Source: Amycolatopsis pretoriensis (GTDB lineage Bacteria; Actinomycetota; Actinomycetes; Mycobacteriales; Pseudonocardiaceae). Taken from it: a DNA stretch of 64,000 bases. The translations under genes were made by a program, and so were the position numbers. Shown here in pieces: positions 48,924-56,984 of the stretch. The notes beneath the pieces were generated by a model, which saw only the letters and a program-made list of their open reading frames with translations, was not told the DNA's origin and ran no database searches. The stretch is taken from NCBI RefSeq assembly GCF_900107925.1, contig NZ_FNUJ01000006.1:372001-436000 (forward strand). The letters run 5' to 3'. Position 1 is the stretch's first letter. Each line of letters starts with the position of its first letter.

Positions 48924-49258
48924 CGCTCGAGCACCTCGAGGACCGTGCCGTCCGGCGCGGCGAGGATGATCGGCGCGTACTTGGCGATGTCGCGCACGGC
49001 GTGCACGGACGCGCCCTTGAGCAGGCCTTCTTCGCTGACGACGGCGGCGGCTTCGATGCCTTCGGCGCCGCTGGAGAGCGCGGCGGCGACCGCGGCCTGC
49101 AGCGCGGTGAGCTTGAACGACGGCTGGTCGACCGTGCCCGCGGCGTAGGTGCGGCCGTCGGTGTCGCGGACCGCGGCGCCCTCGGGGGCCTGGATGCGGG
49201 CGCGCGACGACCGGGCGAGGACGACCAGTTTCTGGTCCTCCGCCTCGAGGTCAGGCAT
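48920..49258 (-). CDS. Cytidine deaminase-like protein lacking zinc ligands
   Basis: A 112-residue protein in the position of Rv2365c, between era and the CorC-like gene. The fold resembles small cytidine deaminases (KLVVLARSSRARIQAPEGAA, YAAGTVDQPSFKLTALQAAV). In active enzymes this segment carries Cys-Ala-Glu and a later Pro-Cys-x-x-Cys; here the positions read LTALQAA and SVHAVRD, and the protein has no Cys at all. It is therefore not expected to deaminate cytidine. It overlaps both neighbours and is co-translated. Confidence 0.82.
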   Translation of the reverse strand: MPDLEAEDQKLVVLARSSRARIQAPEGAAVRDTDGRTYAAGTVDQPSFKLTALQAAVAAALSSGAEGIEAAAVVSEEGLLKGASVHAVRDIAKYAPIILAAPDGTVLEVLER

Positions 49259-50597
49259 GTTCGACGCTCCTGTCGCGTTCGTCGGGGTGGGGCAGGCGCG
49301 TGCGGCGCCGGGTGGTGCGGTCGGCCGGGTCGGTCATCGCCTCGGCGTCGGCCGGGTGCACGACCACGGTGGTGATCCGCATGCGGCCGCGCCGGTCCTT
49401 GCCCCCTTCGGCGAACAGCCGAAGGCCGGCGACCTCGGCTTCGGCCCCCGGCAGCGGGACCCTACCCAGTCGTTCCGCGAGCAGCCCGCCCACGGTCTCC
49501 ACGTCGTGGTCTTCGAGGTCGATGCCGAAGAGCTCGCCCAGGTCGTCGACGCTCATCCGGGACGAGACGCGGACGGCGCCGTCGGAGAGCTCCTCGACCT
49601 CGGGACGCTCGTCGGCGTCGGACTCGTCGGTGATTTCGCCGACGATCTCTTCGAGGACGTCCTCGATGGTGAGCAGGCCGGCGGTGCCGCCGTACTCGTC
49701 GACGGCGATCGCCATGTGGTTGTGCGAGCGCTGCATCTCCTTGAGGAGCTCGTCGAGCCGCTTCGAGTCTGGGACGAACGACGCTTCGTTCATCAGCGTG
49801 CTGACGATGGTGCTCGGGCCGTCCGGGTCCATGTACCCGGCCATGAGGTCCTTGATGTTGACGACGCCGACGATGTCGTCGACGGACTCGTCGATCACCG
49901 GGAGCCGCGTGAAGCCGGTGCGCAGCGCGAGGGCGAGGGCCTGGCGGACGGTCTTCGTGCGCTCGATCCAGACGATCTCGGTGCGCGGGACCATGACCTC
50001 GCGGGCGACGGTGTCGCCGAGCTCGAACACCGAGTGGATCATCTCGCGCTCGGAGTCCTCGACGACGCCGCGTTCCTGGGCGATGTCGACCAGCTCGCGC
50101 AGCTCGACCTCGGAGGTGAACGGGCCTTCGCGGAAGCCCTGGCCGGGGGTGATGGCGTTACCGATGAGGATGAGCAGCCGCGACAGCGGGCCGAGGACCG
50201 AGCCGAGGACGCGGACGGGCCCGGCGACGTACCGGCCGATGCGGTAGGGGTGCTGGCGGCCGAGGGTGCGGGGACCGACGCCGATAAGGACGTAGCTGAC
50301 GACGACCATCACGACGGCGGCGACGAGCACGGCCACCCCGAGCGGCGCCAGCCGGGTGCCCACGAACACCGTGACGAGGACGGTGGCCGTGAGCTCGCAG
50401 CCGAGGCGCAGCAGGAGCAGCAGGTTGATGTGGCGGCGGCGTTCGGCGACGACGGCGGAGAGCTGGCGCGCGCCGGGCAGCCCGAGCCGGGCGAGGCCGT
50501 CGGCCCGGGCTTGCGACACGGTGCTGATGGCGGCGTCGGCCGCGGCGAACACGCCCGCGAGGAGCACGAGCGCGATCGCGAAGAGGAGCTGGGCCAT
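49251..50597 (-). CDS. CorC/HlyC-like CNNM protein with CBS pair
   Basis: A 448-residue membrane protein of the CorB/CorC group linked to magnesium or cobalt homeostasis. An N-terminal CNNM membrane domain (LLFAIALVLLAGVFAAADAA) is followed by two CBS domains (REVMVPRTEIVWIERTKTVR; VDDIVGVVNIKDLMAGYM; AVDEYGGTAGLLTIEDVLEE) and a CorC_HlyC transporter-associated domain near residue 360 (VDDLGELFGIDLEDHDVETV). It lies next to ybeY, as in mycobacteria (Rv2366c). Confidence 0.92.
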   Translation of the reverse strand: MAQLLFAIALVLLAGVFAAADAAISTVSQARADGLARLGLPGARQLSAVVAERRRHINLLLLLRLGCELTATVLVTVFVGTRLAPLGVAVLVAAVVMVVVSYVLIGVGPRTLGRQHPYRIGRYVAGPVRVLGSVLGPLSRLLILIGNAITPGQGFREGPFTSEVELRELVDIAQERGVVEDSEREMIHSVFELGDTVAREVMVPRTEIVWIERTKTVRQALALALRTGFTRLPVIDESVDDIVGVVNIKDLMAGYMDPDGPSTIVSTLMNEASFVPDSKRLDELLKEMQRSHNHMAIAVDEYGGTAGLLTIEDVLEEIVGEITDESDADERPEVEELSDGAVRVSSRMSVDDLGELFGIDLEDHDVETVGGLLAERLGRVPLPGAEAEVAGLRLFAEGGKDRRGRMRITTVVVHPADAEAMTDPADRTTRRRTRLPHPDERDRSVEHA

Positions 50598-50606
50598 CGC
50601 TGACGC

Positions 50607-51167
50607 CTAGGGCGTTTCCCCGGCGGGAGGTTCGGCGCCGGCGTCGAGCCCGGCGAAGCCGAGGACGCGGTCGTCGGAGCTGCGCTGGGCGTCCTGCTTC
50701 TGCAGCGCGGCGACGGCGTCCTGGTACTCGCCGAGGATCCGCTTCTGGAGCGCGAACATCTCGCGTTCCTCGGCGGGCTCGGCGTGGTCGTAGCCGAGCA
50801 GGTGCAGGCAGCCGTGCACGGTGAGCAGGTGCAGCTCGTCGATCAGGGCGTGGCCCGCGGTTTTGGCCTGGTCCTTGGCGAACGCCGGGCAGAGCACGAT
50901 GTCCCCGAGCAGCGCCGGGGACGCGTCGGGCGCGTCGGGGCGGCGGCTGGAGTCGAGCTCGTCCATGGGGAAGGCCATGACGTCGGTGGGGCCGGGGAGG
51001 TCCATCCAGCGTTCGTGGAGGTCTTCCATGACGTCGAGGGTGACCAGCAGGATGGACAGCTCGGCGAGCGGGCTGACCTCCATCTTGTCGAGGGCGTAGC
51101 GGGCGGCCGAGACGATGGACGTCTCGTCGACGTCGACGCCGGACTCGTTGGCGATCTCGATGCTCAC
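50607..51167 (-). CDS. ybeY: Endoribonuclease YbeY
   Basis: A 186-residue metal-dependent RNase needed for 16S rRNA maturation and ribosome quality control. The zinc motif is complete: HGCLHLLGYDH near residues 118-128. The upstream segment has TDVMAFPMDEL and GDIVLCPAFAKDQA, both typical. A C-terminal tail of about 40 residues (AALQKQDAQRSSDDRVLGFA) is longer than in E. coli YbeY. The GTG at 51167 overlaps the phoH stop (GTGA). Confidence 0.94.
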   Translation of the reverse strand: MSIEIANESGVDVDETSIVSAARYALDKMEVSPLAELSILLVTLDVMEDLHERWMDLPGPTDVMAFPMDELDSSRRPDAPDASPALLGDIVLCPAFAKDQAKTAGHALIDELHLLTVHGCLHLLGYDHAEPAEEREMFALQKRILGEYQDAVAALQKQDAQRSSDDRVLGFAGLDAGAEPPAGETP

Positions 51168-52237
51168 CGCCGGGTGCCCTTCCAGCCGTTGCCCTGCTGT
51201 TCTTGCGCGTCCTGCACGGCCTGCCACTTCTCGTAGGCGTCGACGATGTCGCCGACGAGCTTGTGCCGGACGACGTCCTGGCTGGTGAGTTCGGAGAAGT
51301 GGAGCCCGTCGACCGAGCCGAGGATGTCACGCACGACGCGCAGACCGCTGCGCTGCCCGTTGGGCAGGTCGACCTGGGTGATGTCGCCGGTGACGACGAT
51401 CTTGGACCCGAAGCCGAGGCGGGTGAGGAACATCTTCATCTGCTCGGGCGTGGTGTTCTGGGCCTCGTCGAGGATGATGAAGGCGTCGTTGAGCGTGCGC
51501 CCACGCATGTAGGCCAGCGGCGCGATCTCGATGGTGCCGGCCTGCATGAGCCGCGGGATGGACTCGGGTTCGACCATGTCGTGCAGCGCGTCGTAGAGGG
51601 GCCGCAGGTAGGGGTCGATCTTCTCGTTGAGGGTGCCGGGCAGGTAGCCGAGGCGCTCGCCGGCTTCGACGGCGGGGCGGGTCAGCACGATGCGGGTGAC
51701 CTGCTTGGCCTGCAACGCCTGGACGGCCTTCGCCATGGCCAGGTAGGTCTTGCCCGTGCCGGCGGGGCCGATGCCGAAGACGACGGTGTGCTTGTCGATG
51801 GCGTCGACGTAGCGCTTCTGGTTCAGCGTCTTGGGCCGGATGGTCTTGCCGCGGCGGGAGACGATGTTGAGGCTGAGGACCTCGGCGGGCGAGGCGTCCC
51901 CGGTGGAGAGCATGCCGATGGTGCGGCGGACGGTGTCCGGGCCGACCTGCTGGCCCCCGCCGGCGAGCTGCACGAGCTCGGCGAAGACGCGTTCGGCGAA
52001 GGCGACGTCGGCCGGGGTGCCGGTCAGGGTGACTTCGTTGCCGCGCACGTGCACGTCGGCGGCCAGGAGCTCCTCGGCGACCCGCAGGTTCTCGTCGCGG
52101 GAGCCGAGCAGGCTGAGGGCGGCGGCATCGGGAATGGGGAACCGGGACTGCGCAGCCTGAACGGAGGCATCCTCGGTCTTGGCGACGTCCCCGGGGACGT
52201 CGGGTCGGGCGGCACCACCCGGTACGGTTCCGGCCAC
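51164..52237 (-). CDS. phoH: PhoH-like ATPase
   Basis: A 357-residue P-loop ATPase of the PhoH family. Walker A is GIGPAGTGKTYLAMA; the family motif TRPAVEAGERLGYLPGTLNE follows; Walker B is FIILDEAQNTTPEQ; and TGDITQVDLPNGQRSGL matches the sensor region. The family is associated with RNA handling and stress. It lies just before ybeY and is coupled to it by a four-base overlap. A GTG at 52237 is the probable start. Confidence 0.94.
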   Translation of the reverse strand: MAGTVPGGAARPDVPGDVAKTEDASVQAAQSRFPIPDAAALSLLGSRDENLRVAEELLAADVHVRGNEVTLTGTPADVAFAERVFAELVQLAGGGQQVGPDTVRRTIGMLSTGDASPAEVLSLNIVSRRGKTIRPKTLNQKRYVDAIDKHTVVFGIGPAGTGKTYLAMAKAVQALQAKQVTRIVLTRPAVEAGERLGYLPGTLNEKIDPYLRPLYDALHDMVEPESIPRLMQAGTIEIAPLAYMRGRTLNDAFIILDEAQNTTPEQMKMFLTRLGFGSKIVVTGDITQVDLPNGQRSGLRVVRDILGSVDGLHFSELTSQDVVRHKLVGDIVDAYEKWQAVQDAQEQQGNGWKGTRR

Positions 52238-52323
52238 GTGGCCTCAGGCCTGCTTTCTCGGTGAGGGAGAACGGACCCCACCGATGCTACTGGCACCCAC
52301 CGACAGAACGCAGGCCGGTTTCC

Positions 52324-52686
52324 CTAGTCCTCCTGAGGAGCCCCGAAGAGGCCGAGAGGCTCCCCGCCGAGAACGTGGGCATGCACGTGGAAGACGGTCT
52401 GCCCGGCATCGGAGTCGGTGTTGAAGACGACGCGATACCCGCTCTCGAGGACGCCTTCGAGCTCGGCGACCTTCCTCGCGGTGAGCGCGACATCGGCCAG
52501 CAGCTGAGGATCCCCGGCGGCAAGCTCGCCCAGGTTCCGGTACCGCTTCTTGGGCACGACGAGGACGTGGACCTTCGCCTGCGGCCGAATATCCCGGAAG
52601 GCAAAGGTGGTGTCGTCCTGGTAGACGACATCAGCGGGGATCTCACCGGCAATGATCCGCTCGAAGAGAGTCTCGTCCTCACTCAT
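52324..52686 (-). CDS. HIT-family nucleotide hydrolase
   Basis: A 120-residue HIT-domain protein that probably hydrolyses AMP-linked substrates such as AMP-lysine or adenosine-5'-monophosphoramidate. It begins LFERIIAGEIPADVVYQDDT, has FRDIRPQAKVHVLVVPK and the HIT triad in FHVHAHVLGG. The ATG at 52686 is preceded by GGGTCTCTCC rather than a strong Shine-Dalgarno. It lies 86 bases upstream of phoH on the same strand and may share its operon. Confidence 0.92.
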   Translation of the reverse strand: MSEDETLFERIIAGEIPADVVYQDDTTFAFRDIRPQAKVHVLVVPKKRYRNLGELAAGDPQLLADVALTARKVAELEGVLESGYRVVFNTDSDAGQTVFHVHAHVLGGEPLGLFGAPQED

Positions 52687-53081
52687 GAGGAGAGACCCTA
52701 CCGACAAACGGAAGACGCGCCACGAACAGGCACCGAGCGAAAGCCGCGGGGGGTCCGGGGGCGAAGCCCCCGGCTGGGGGTCTGGGGGTTTGACCCCCAG
52801 AAGACACAACGAACGCGAAGCGGCCAACGACCGAAGCGAAGCGAGGAAGGGGCCGCGGAGCGGTAGACCCTGGGGGTCGATCTACCGCCACCGCGGCGGC
52901 CGCCGGACCGAGGGGGGAGGTGCCCGGCGGAGCTTTGTAACTTCCCAGTGGCGCGCCACCCGGTTCGGACCGTGACGGTCCGGAACGGTGCGTGGTGCGT
53001 TAGTAAACGAGAGTAACGGGTCGGAGTGTGATCGCGCCATAACTGGGCGCAAAATCGGGGTTCTTTTTTCCGGTGATCTTT
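52687..53081. other. Intergenic region with two strong hairpins
   Basis: CCGGGGGC/GCCCCCGG (52755-52773) forms a stem with an AAG-type loop, and TCTGGGGGT/ACCCCCAGA (52781-52801) forms a second. A weaker GGTAGA/TCTACC pair lies near 52863-52887. They separate the HIT gene from rsmE on the same strand and probably end the rsmE-hrcA transcript; a lower-GC stretch with TAGTAAACGAGAGTAACGG lies at about 53000-53020. No gene is supported here. Confidence 0.6.
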
Positions 53082-53834
53082 TCACCGCCACCGGGTGGTC
53101 AGGGCGCCGAGCGCGCCCAGTGCGACGGCCGCGGCGGTGGACGTGCGCAGGACGGTCGTCCCCAGGCGGACGGCCCGGGCGCCGGCTTCGCGCAACGTGG
53201 TGAGCTCCTCGTCGGTGATGCCGCCTTCGGGGCCCACGACGAGGAGGACGTCGCCGGTGTCGGGGAGTTCGAGATCGGCGAGGCGGTCCGGGACGTCGGA
53301 TTCGAGCACGACGGCCAGGGACATCGTCGCCACCAGCCCGGCGAGCTCGCCGGTGGTCACGGCCTCGGTGACTTCCGGGACGTGGGCGCGGCGGGCTTGC
53401 TTGGCCGCGGAACGAGCGGTCGCACGCCAGCGGGCGAGGGCTTTCTCGCCGCGGCCGCCGTCTTCCCACTTGGCGACGCTGCGGGCGGCGCGCCAGGGGA
53501 CGATCGCGTCGACGCCGGCCTCGGTGGCCAGCTCGACGGCGAGTTCGCCGCGGTCGCCCTTGGCGAGGGCCTGGGCGAGGACGACGCGCAGGGCGGGCGG
53601 GTCCTCGGTCCAGCTTTCCTCGACCGACAGCGTCAGCGCGGCGTCGCGGCCGGGCTGGACGGCTTCGACGACGCAGCGGGCCATTGCGCCCGCGCCGTCG
53701 GACAACACGAGCCGCTCCCCCGCGCGCAGGCGGCGGACGGTGGCCGCGTGCCGGGCTTCCTCGCCGTCGAGCACCGTGCGCCCGGAGGCGGGCACGGCGG
53801 AGGCGAGGAAGACCGGCAGGGTGGTGTCGGGCAC
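53082..53834 (-). CDS. rsmE: 16S rRNA (uridine(1498)-N3)-methyltransferase
   Basis: A 250-residue SPOUT methyltransferase that modifies U1498 in the ribosomal decoding region. The N-terminal PUA-like part reads GEEARHAATVRRLRAGERLV; the SPOUT knot shows LAQALAKGDRGELAVELATE, GVDAIVPWRAARSVAKW, LLVVGPEGGITDEELTTL and RLGTTVLRTSTAAAVAL. It starts at a GTG three bases after the dnaJ stop. The hrcA-dnaJ-rsmE order matches other actinobacteria. Confidence 0.94.
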   Translation of the reverse strand: MPDTTLPVFLASAVPASGRTVLDGEEARHAATVRRLRAGERLVLSDGAGAMARCVVEAVQPGRDAALTLSVEESWTEDPPALRVVLAQALAKGDRGELAVELATEAGVDAIVPWRAARSVAKWEDGGRGEKALARWRATARSAAKQARRAHVPEVTEAVTTGELAGLVATMSLAVVLESDVPDRLADLELPDTGDVLLVVGPEGGITDEELTTLREAGARAVRLGTTVLRTSTAAAVALGALGALTTRWR

Positions 53835-53837
53835 GGG

Positions 53838-55004
53838 TCAGCGGTGGTTCTTGGCGCGCAGCTTGCCGAACAGGCCGCCGTGCTTGCTGCCGTTCGACGC
53901 GAGGGTCGGGGCTTCTTCGCCGCGCTGCTGGGCCAGCTCGACCAGCAGCTCGCGCTGGGCTTCGTCGAGCTTGGTCGGCACCTGGACGTCGATGTGGACG
54001 TGCAGGTCGCCGCGGCCGTCGACGCGGCCGGAGGACCGCAGCCGCGGCATGCCCTTGCCGGTGAGCACGAGCTCGGCGTTGGGCTGGGTGCCCGGTTCGA
54101 TGTCGAGTTCGTAGTCGCCGTCGACCAGCGTCGAGATGGGCACCGTGGCGCCGAGGGCGGCGGTGGTCATCGGGATGCGGAAGTTGCAGTGCAGGTCGTG
54201 GCCCTGGCGGACGAAGACCTCGTGCGGGGTCTCGTCGATCTCGACGTAGAGGTCGCCGGCCGGGCCGCCGCCGGGGCCGACCTCGCCCTGGCCGGAGAGG
54301 CGGATGCGCATGCCGTCGCCGACGCCCGGCGGGATCTTGGCGGTGACGTTGCGGCGGGCGCGGATGCGGCCGTCGCCGCCGCACTGGCGGCAGGGGTCGG
54401 GGATGACCTCGCCGAAGCCGCGGCAGACCGGGCACGGGCGGGCCGTGACGACCTGGCCGAGGAACGACCGCTGGACGGACTGGACCTCGCCGGCGCCACC
54501 GCAGGTGTCGCACGTCTTGACCGAGGTGCCCTCGCTGGTGCCGGCGCCGCGGCAGAGGTCGCAGACGATCGCCGTGTCGACGGCGATCTCCTTGTCGACC
54601 CCGGTGGCGCACTCCTCGAGGGACAGACCGAGCCGGATCAGGGCGTCGGAGCCGGGCTGGACGCGGCTGCGGGGCCCGCGCCCGCGCCCGCCGCCCCCGC
54701 CGGCCGCGCCGAAGAAGGCGTCCATGATGTCGCCGAGGCCGCCGAAGCCGGCGAACGGGTCGCCACCGCCCCCACCGCGCGCGCCGCCGTCCATCGGGTC
54801 GCCGCCGAGGTCGACGATCTTGCGCTTCTGCGGGTCGGACAGCACCTCGTAGGCGGTCGTGACCTCGCCGAACTTGTGCTGCGCGTCTTCCGACGGGTTG
54901 ACGTCGGGGTGCAGCTCCCTGGCCAGCTTCCGGTACGCGCGCTTGATGTCCTGATCGCTCGCGTTCTTCGCCACCCCGAGGATGCCGTAGTAGTCCCTCG
55001 CCAC
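53838..55004 (-). CDS. dnaJ: Molecular chaperone DnaJ (DnaJ2 type)
   Basis: A 388-residue Hsp40 partner of DnaK. The J domain has DYYGILGVAKNASDQDIKRA and the essential HPD in LARELHPDVNP. A Gly/Phe linker is followed by a four-repeat zinc domain (CDLCRGAG, CDTCGGAG, CPVCRGFG, CRQCGGDG) and the C-terminal substrate-binding part. The GTG at 55004 (ARDYYG) is the family start, with AAGGAGAAG upstream. It lies 31 bases after hrcA, forming a heat-shock operon. Confidence 0.95.
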   Translation of the reverse strand: MARDYYGILGVAKNASDQDIKRAYRKLARELHPDVNPSEDAQHKFGEVTTAYEVLSDPQKRKIVDLGGDPMDGGARGGGGGDPFAGFGGLGDIMDAFFGAAGGGGGRGRGPRSRVQPGSDALIRLGLSLEECATGVDKEIAVDTAIVCDLCRGAGTSEGTSVKTCDTCGGAGEVQSVQRSFLGQVVTARPCPVCRGFGEVIPDPCRQCGGDGRIRARRNVTAKIPPGVGDGMRIRLSGQGEVGPGGGPAGDLYVEIDETPHEVFVRQGHDLHCNFRIPMTTAALGATVPISTLVDGDYELDIEPGTQPNAELVLTGKGMPRLRSSGRVDGRGDLHVHIDVQVPTKLDEAQRELLVELAQQRGEEAPTLASNGSKHGGLFGKLRAKNHR

Positions 55005-55035
55005 CGTCTTCGCTTCTCCTTCTGCTCTGCCCGGC

Positions 55036-56058
55036 TCAGCGGCCGTGCAGGATCTGCCCCACGTAGTTGGCGACCGCGCGCACCGCGGCGATCGTGCCGG
55101 GGTAGTCCATCCGGGTCGGGCCGACCACCCCCATGCCGCCGAGCACCATGTCCTGGCCGTAGCCGATCGACACGACCGAGGTGCTGCGCATCTGCTCGTC
55201 CTCATTTTCCTCACCGATGCGCACCGTGATCGCACCGGGGTTGCGCGCGGCGGCCAGCAGCTTGAGCACGACGACCTGTTCCTCGAGGGCTTCGAGGACC
55301 TGGCGCAGCGAACCCGGGAAGTCGGCGACGTTGCGCGTGAGGTTCGCGGTCCCGCCGAGGACCAGGCGTTCTTCGGGGTGCTCGGCCAGCGACTCGACGA
55401 GGACCGTGGTGACGCGGATGAGCGCGTCCCGCAGCTCGCCGGGCGCCTGGTCGGGCAGCTCGGCGACGCGCGCGGCGGCGTCGTTGAGCCGCCGGCCGGA
55501 CATGGCGGTGTTGAGCACCGTCCGCAGCCGGGCGACGTCCTCTTCGGTGACGACGTCGCCGAGGTCGACCGTGCGCTGGTCGACGCGGCCGTTGTCGGTG
55601 ATCAGCACCAGCATGAGCCGCGCCGGGGTGAGGGGCACCACTTCGAGGTGGCGCACCTTGGCGTTGGTCAGCATCGGGTACTGCACGACGGCGACCTGCC
55701 GGGTCAGCTGCGCGAGCAGCCGGACCGAGCGCTTGAGGACGTCGTCGAGGTCGGTACCGCTGTCGAGGAAGGTGGTGATCGCCTTGCGTTCGGCGGTGGA
55801 GAGCGGCTTGATCTCCGAGAGCCGGTCGACGAAGAGCCGGTAGCCCTTGTCGGTGGGCACGCGGCCGGCACTGGTGTGCGGCTGGGTGATGTAGCCCTCT
55901 TCCTCGAGGGTGGCCATGTCGTTGCGCACGGTGGCACTGGATACCCCGAGGTTGTGCCGCTCGACGATCGCCTTGGACCCGACGGGCTCCTGGTTGGAGA
56001 CGTAGTCGGCGACGATCGCGCGCAGCACGTCGAAGCGGCGTTCATCCGCGTTGGCCAC
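55036..56058 (-). CDS. hrcA: Heat-inducible transcription repressor HrcA
   Basis: A 340-residue repressor of heat-shock operons that acts on CIRCE elements. The N-terminal winged helix reads DVLRAIVADYVSNQEPVGSK, then VSSATVRNDMATLEEEGYI and QPHTSAGRVPTDKGYRLF. The C-terminus has the family VVSIGYGQDMVLGGMGVVGPTRMDYP motif split over that region. A GTG at 56058 is the start. I see no clear CIRCE repeat in the 210 bases upstream, so targets such as groEL probably lie elsewhere. Confidence 0.95.
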   Translation of the reverse strand: MANADERRFDVLRAIVADYVSNQEPVGSKAIVERHNLGVSSATVRNDMATLEEEGYITQPHTSAGRVPTDKGYRLFVDRLSEIKPLSTAERKAITTFLDSGTDLDDVLKRSVRLLAQLTRQVAVVQYPMLTNAKVRHLEVVPLTPARLMLVLITDNGRVDQRTVDLGDVVTEEDVARLRTVLNTAMSGRRLNDAAARVAELPDQAPGELRDALIRVTTVLVESLAEHPEERLVLGGTANLTRNVADFPGSLRQVLEALEEQVVVLKLLAAARNPGAITVRIGEENEDEQMRSTSVVSIGYGQDMVLGGMGVVGPTRMDYPGTIAAVRAVANYVGQILHGR

Positions 56059-56268
56059 CGTTTCCTCACCTACCTCGCTCGCTGCTCACCTTGAGTTTAC
56101 GGAAGCCTGAGCCGGTCGTGCTCAACCCGGGCCGTCCCGGCCGGGTAAAGGGCACACAAACGAATTCCCATGCGCGGTTCTCGAAATGAATTCCCGGCTT
56201 GAGACGGGAACCGAAAAGCGGTTTGCTGCCTCTGATCCGCATGCCCTTCCCCGACTTCCGAGGTCGCC

Positions 56269-56667
56269 GTGAACCGAATTGAACCCGCTTCGGCCGGAAT
56301 GCCCGAAATCGCCCGGCGCGCGGCCGAGGCGAAAGCGCGGCTCGAGCGCGTCTCGGCGACCGCCTCGAGCCCCGACGGAGCCGTCACGGTCACCGTCAAC
56401 ACCGCCGGTGCGCTGCAGGAACTCACGTTCGGCCCGCGCGCGGACGAGATCCCCCGCGCCCGGCTCGCTCAAGTCGTCCTCGCTGCCGCGAAACGTGCTC
56501 AGCTCGACGCCGCGCAGCAGCTGACCGCGATCATGACGCCGGTGATCGGGGCCGGCAGCGACGCCATGGAATTCCTCCGGGAACAAATTCCGGCACCGTC
56601 GGCGGCCGAACCGAAACCGCCCGCCGACGACGACTTCGGCGGCCCGATCCTGCGCCGGGAGCGGTGA
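56269..56667 (+). CDS. YbaB/EbfC-family protein heading a type VII-secretion-like operon
   Basis: A 132-residue YbaB-like DNA-binding-fold protein. It has a helical start (EIARRAAEAKARLERVSATA), a central strand pair (AVTVTVNTAGALQELTFGPR) and a second helix (RLAQVVLAAAKRAQLDAAQQ), followed by an acidic tail. This is not the recR-linked ybaB; such paralogues often lead WXG100/ESX-like operons in actinobacteria. The GTG at 56269 follows GAGGTCG, and the stop overlaps the next start (TGATG). Confidence 0.85.
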   Translation: MNRIEPASAGMPEIARRAAEAKARLERVSATASSPDGAVTVTVNTAGALQELTFGPRADEIPRARLAQVVLAAAKRAQLDAAQQLTAIMTPVIGAGSDAMEFLREQIPAPSAAEPKPPADDDFGGPILRRER

Positions 56668-56984
56668 TGGCGATGAAGGTCGACTTCGACGTCCTCGGCG
56701 GCCACGAGGACGAGATCCGCGAGATCGCCGGCAAGGTGCAGGAGGCGGTCGACGCCGCCGGCAGCGCCCAAGCGCTCGACTTCGACGCCTTCGGGCTGGT
56801 CGGGCAGGTGTTCGCGGTGCCGATCCAGGCCTGGGTGGACAGCGCCGACGGCTTCCTGAACGCGGCCGTCGAGGCCGGCCACGACGTCGCCGACCGCGTC
56901 AAGACCGCGCACACGGCGTTCCGCGACCACGAAGAAAAGACGAAGTGCCTGATCGAGGGCATCGGCAAGGAGCTGCCGGCATGA
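56667..56984 (+). CDS. WXG100/EspC-like type VII secretion target
   Basis: A 105-residue helical-hairpin protein. Two long helices are predicted (VLGGHEDEIREIAGKVQEAV and AVEAGHDVADRVKTAHTAFR) around a turn at FGLVGQVFAVPIQAWVDSAD. The canonical WXG is not obvious, so it fits the EspC-like/T7SS-target group better than EsxA/B. It overlaps the next gene by four bases (ATGA), an arrangement used to co-express secreted partners. An alternative ATG lies at 56673. Confidence 0.78.
   Translation: MAMKVDFDVLGGHEDEIREIAGKVQEAVDAAGSAQALDFDAFGLVGQVFAVPIQAWVDSADGFLNAAVEAGHDVADRVKTAHTAFRDHEEKTKCLIEGIGKELPA

Noticed and set aside
56059..56268. CIRCE element before hrcA
   Set aside because: No TTAGCACTC-N9-GAGTGCTAA-like repeat is present in the upstream region.
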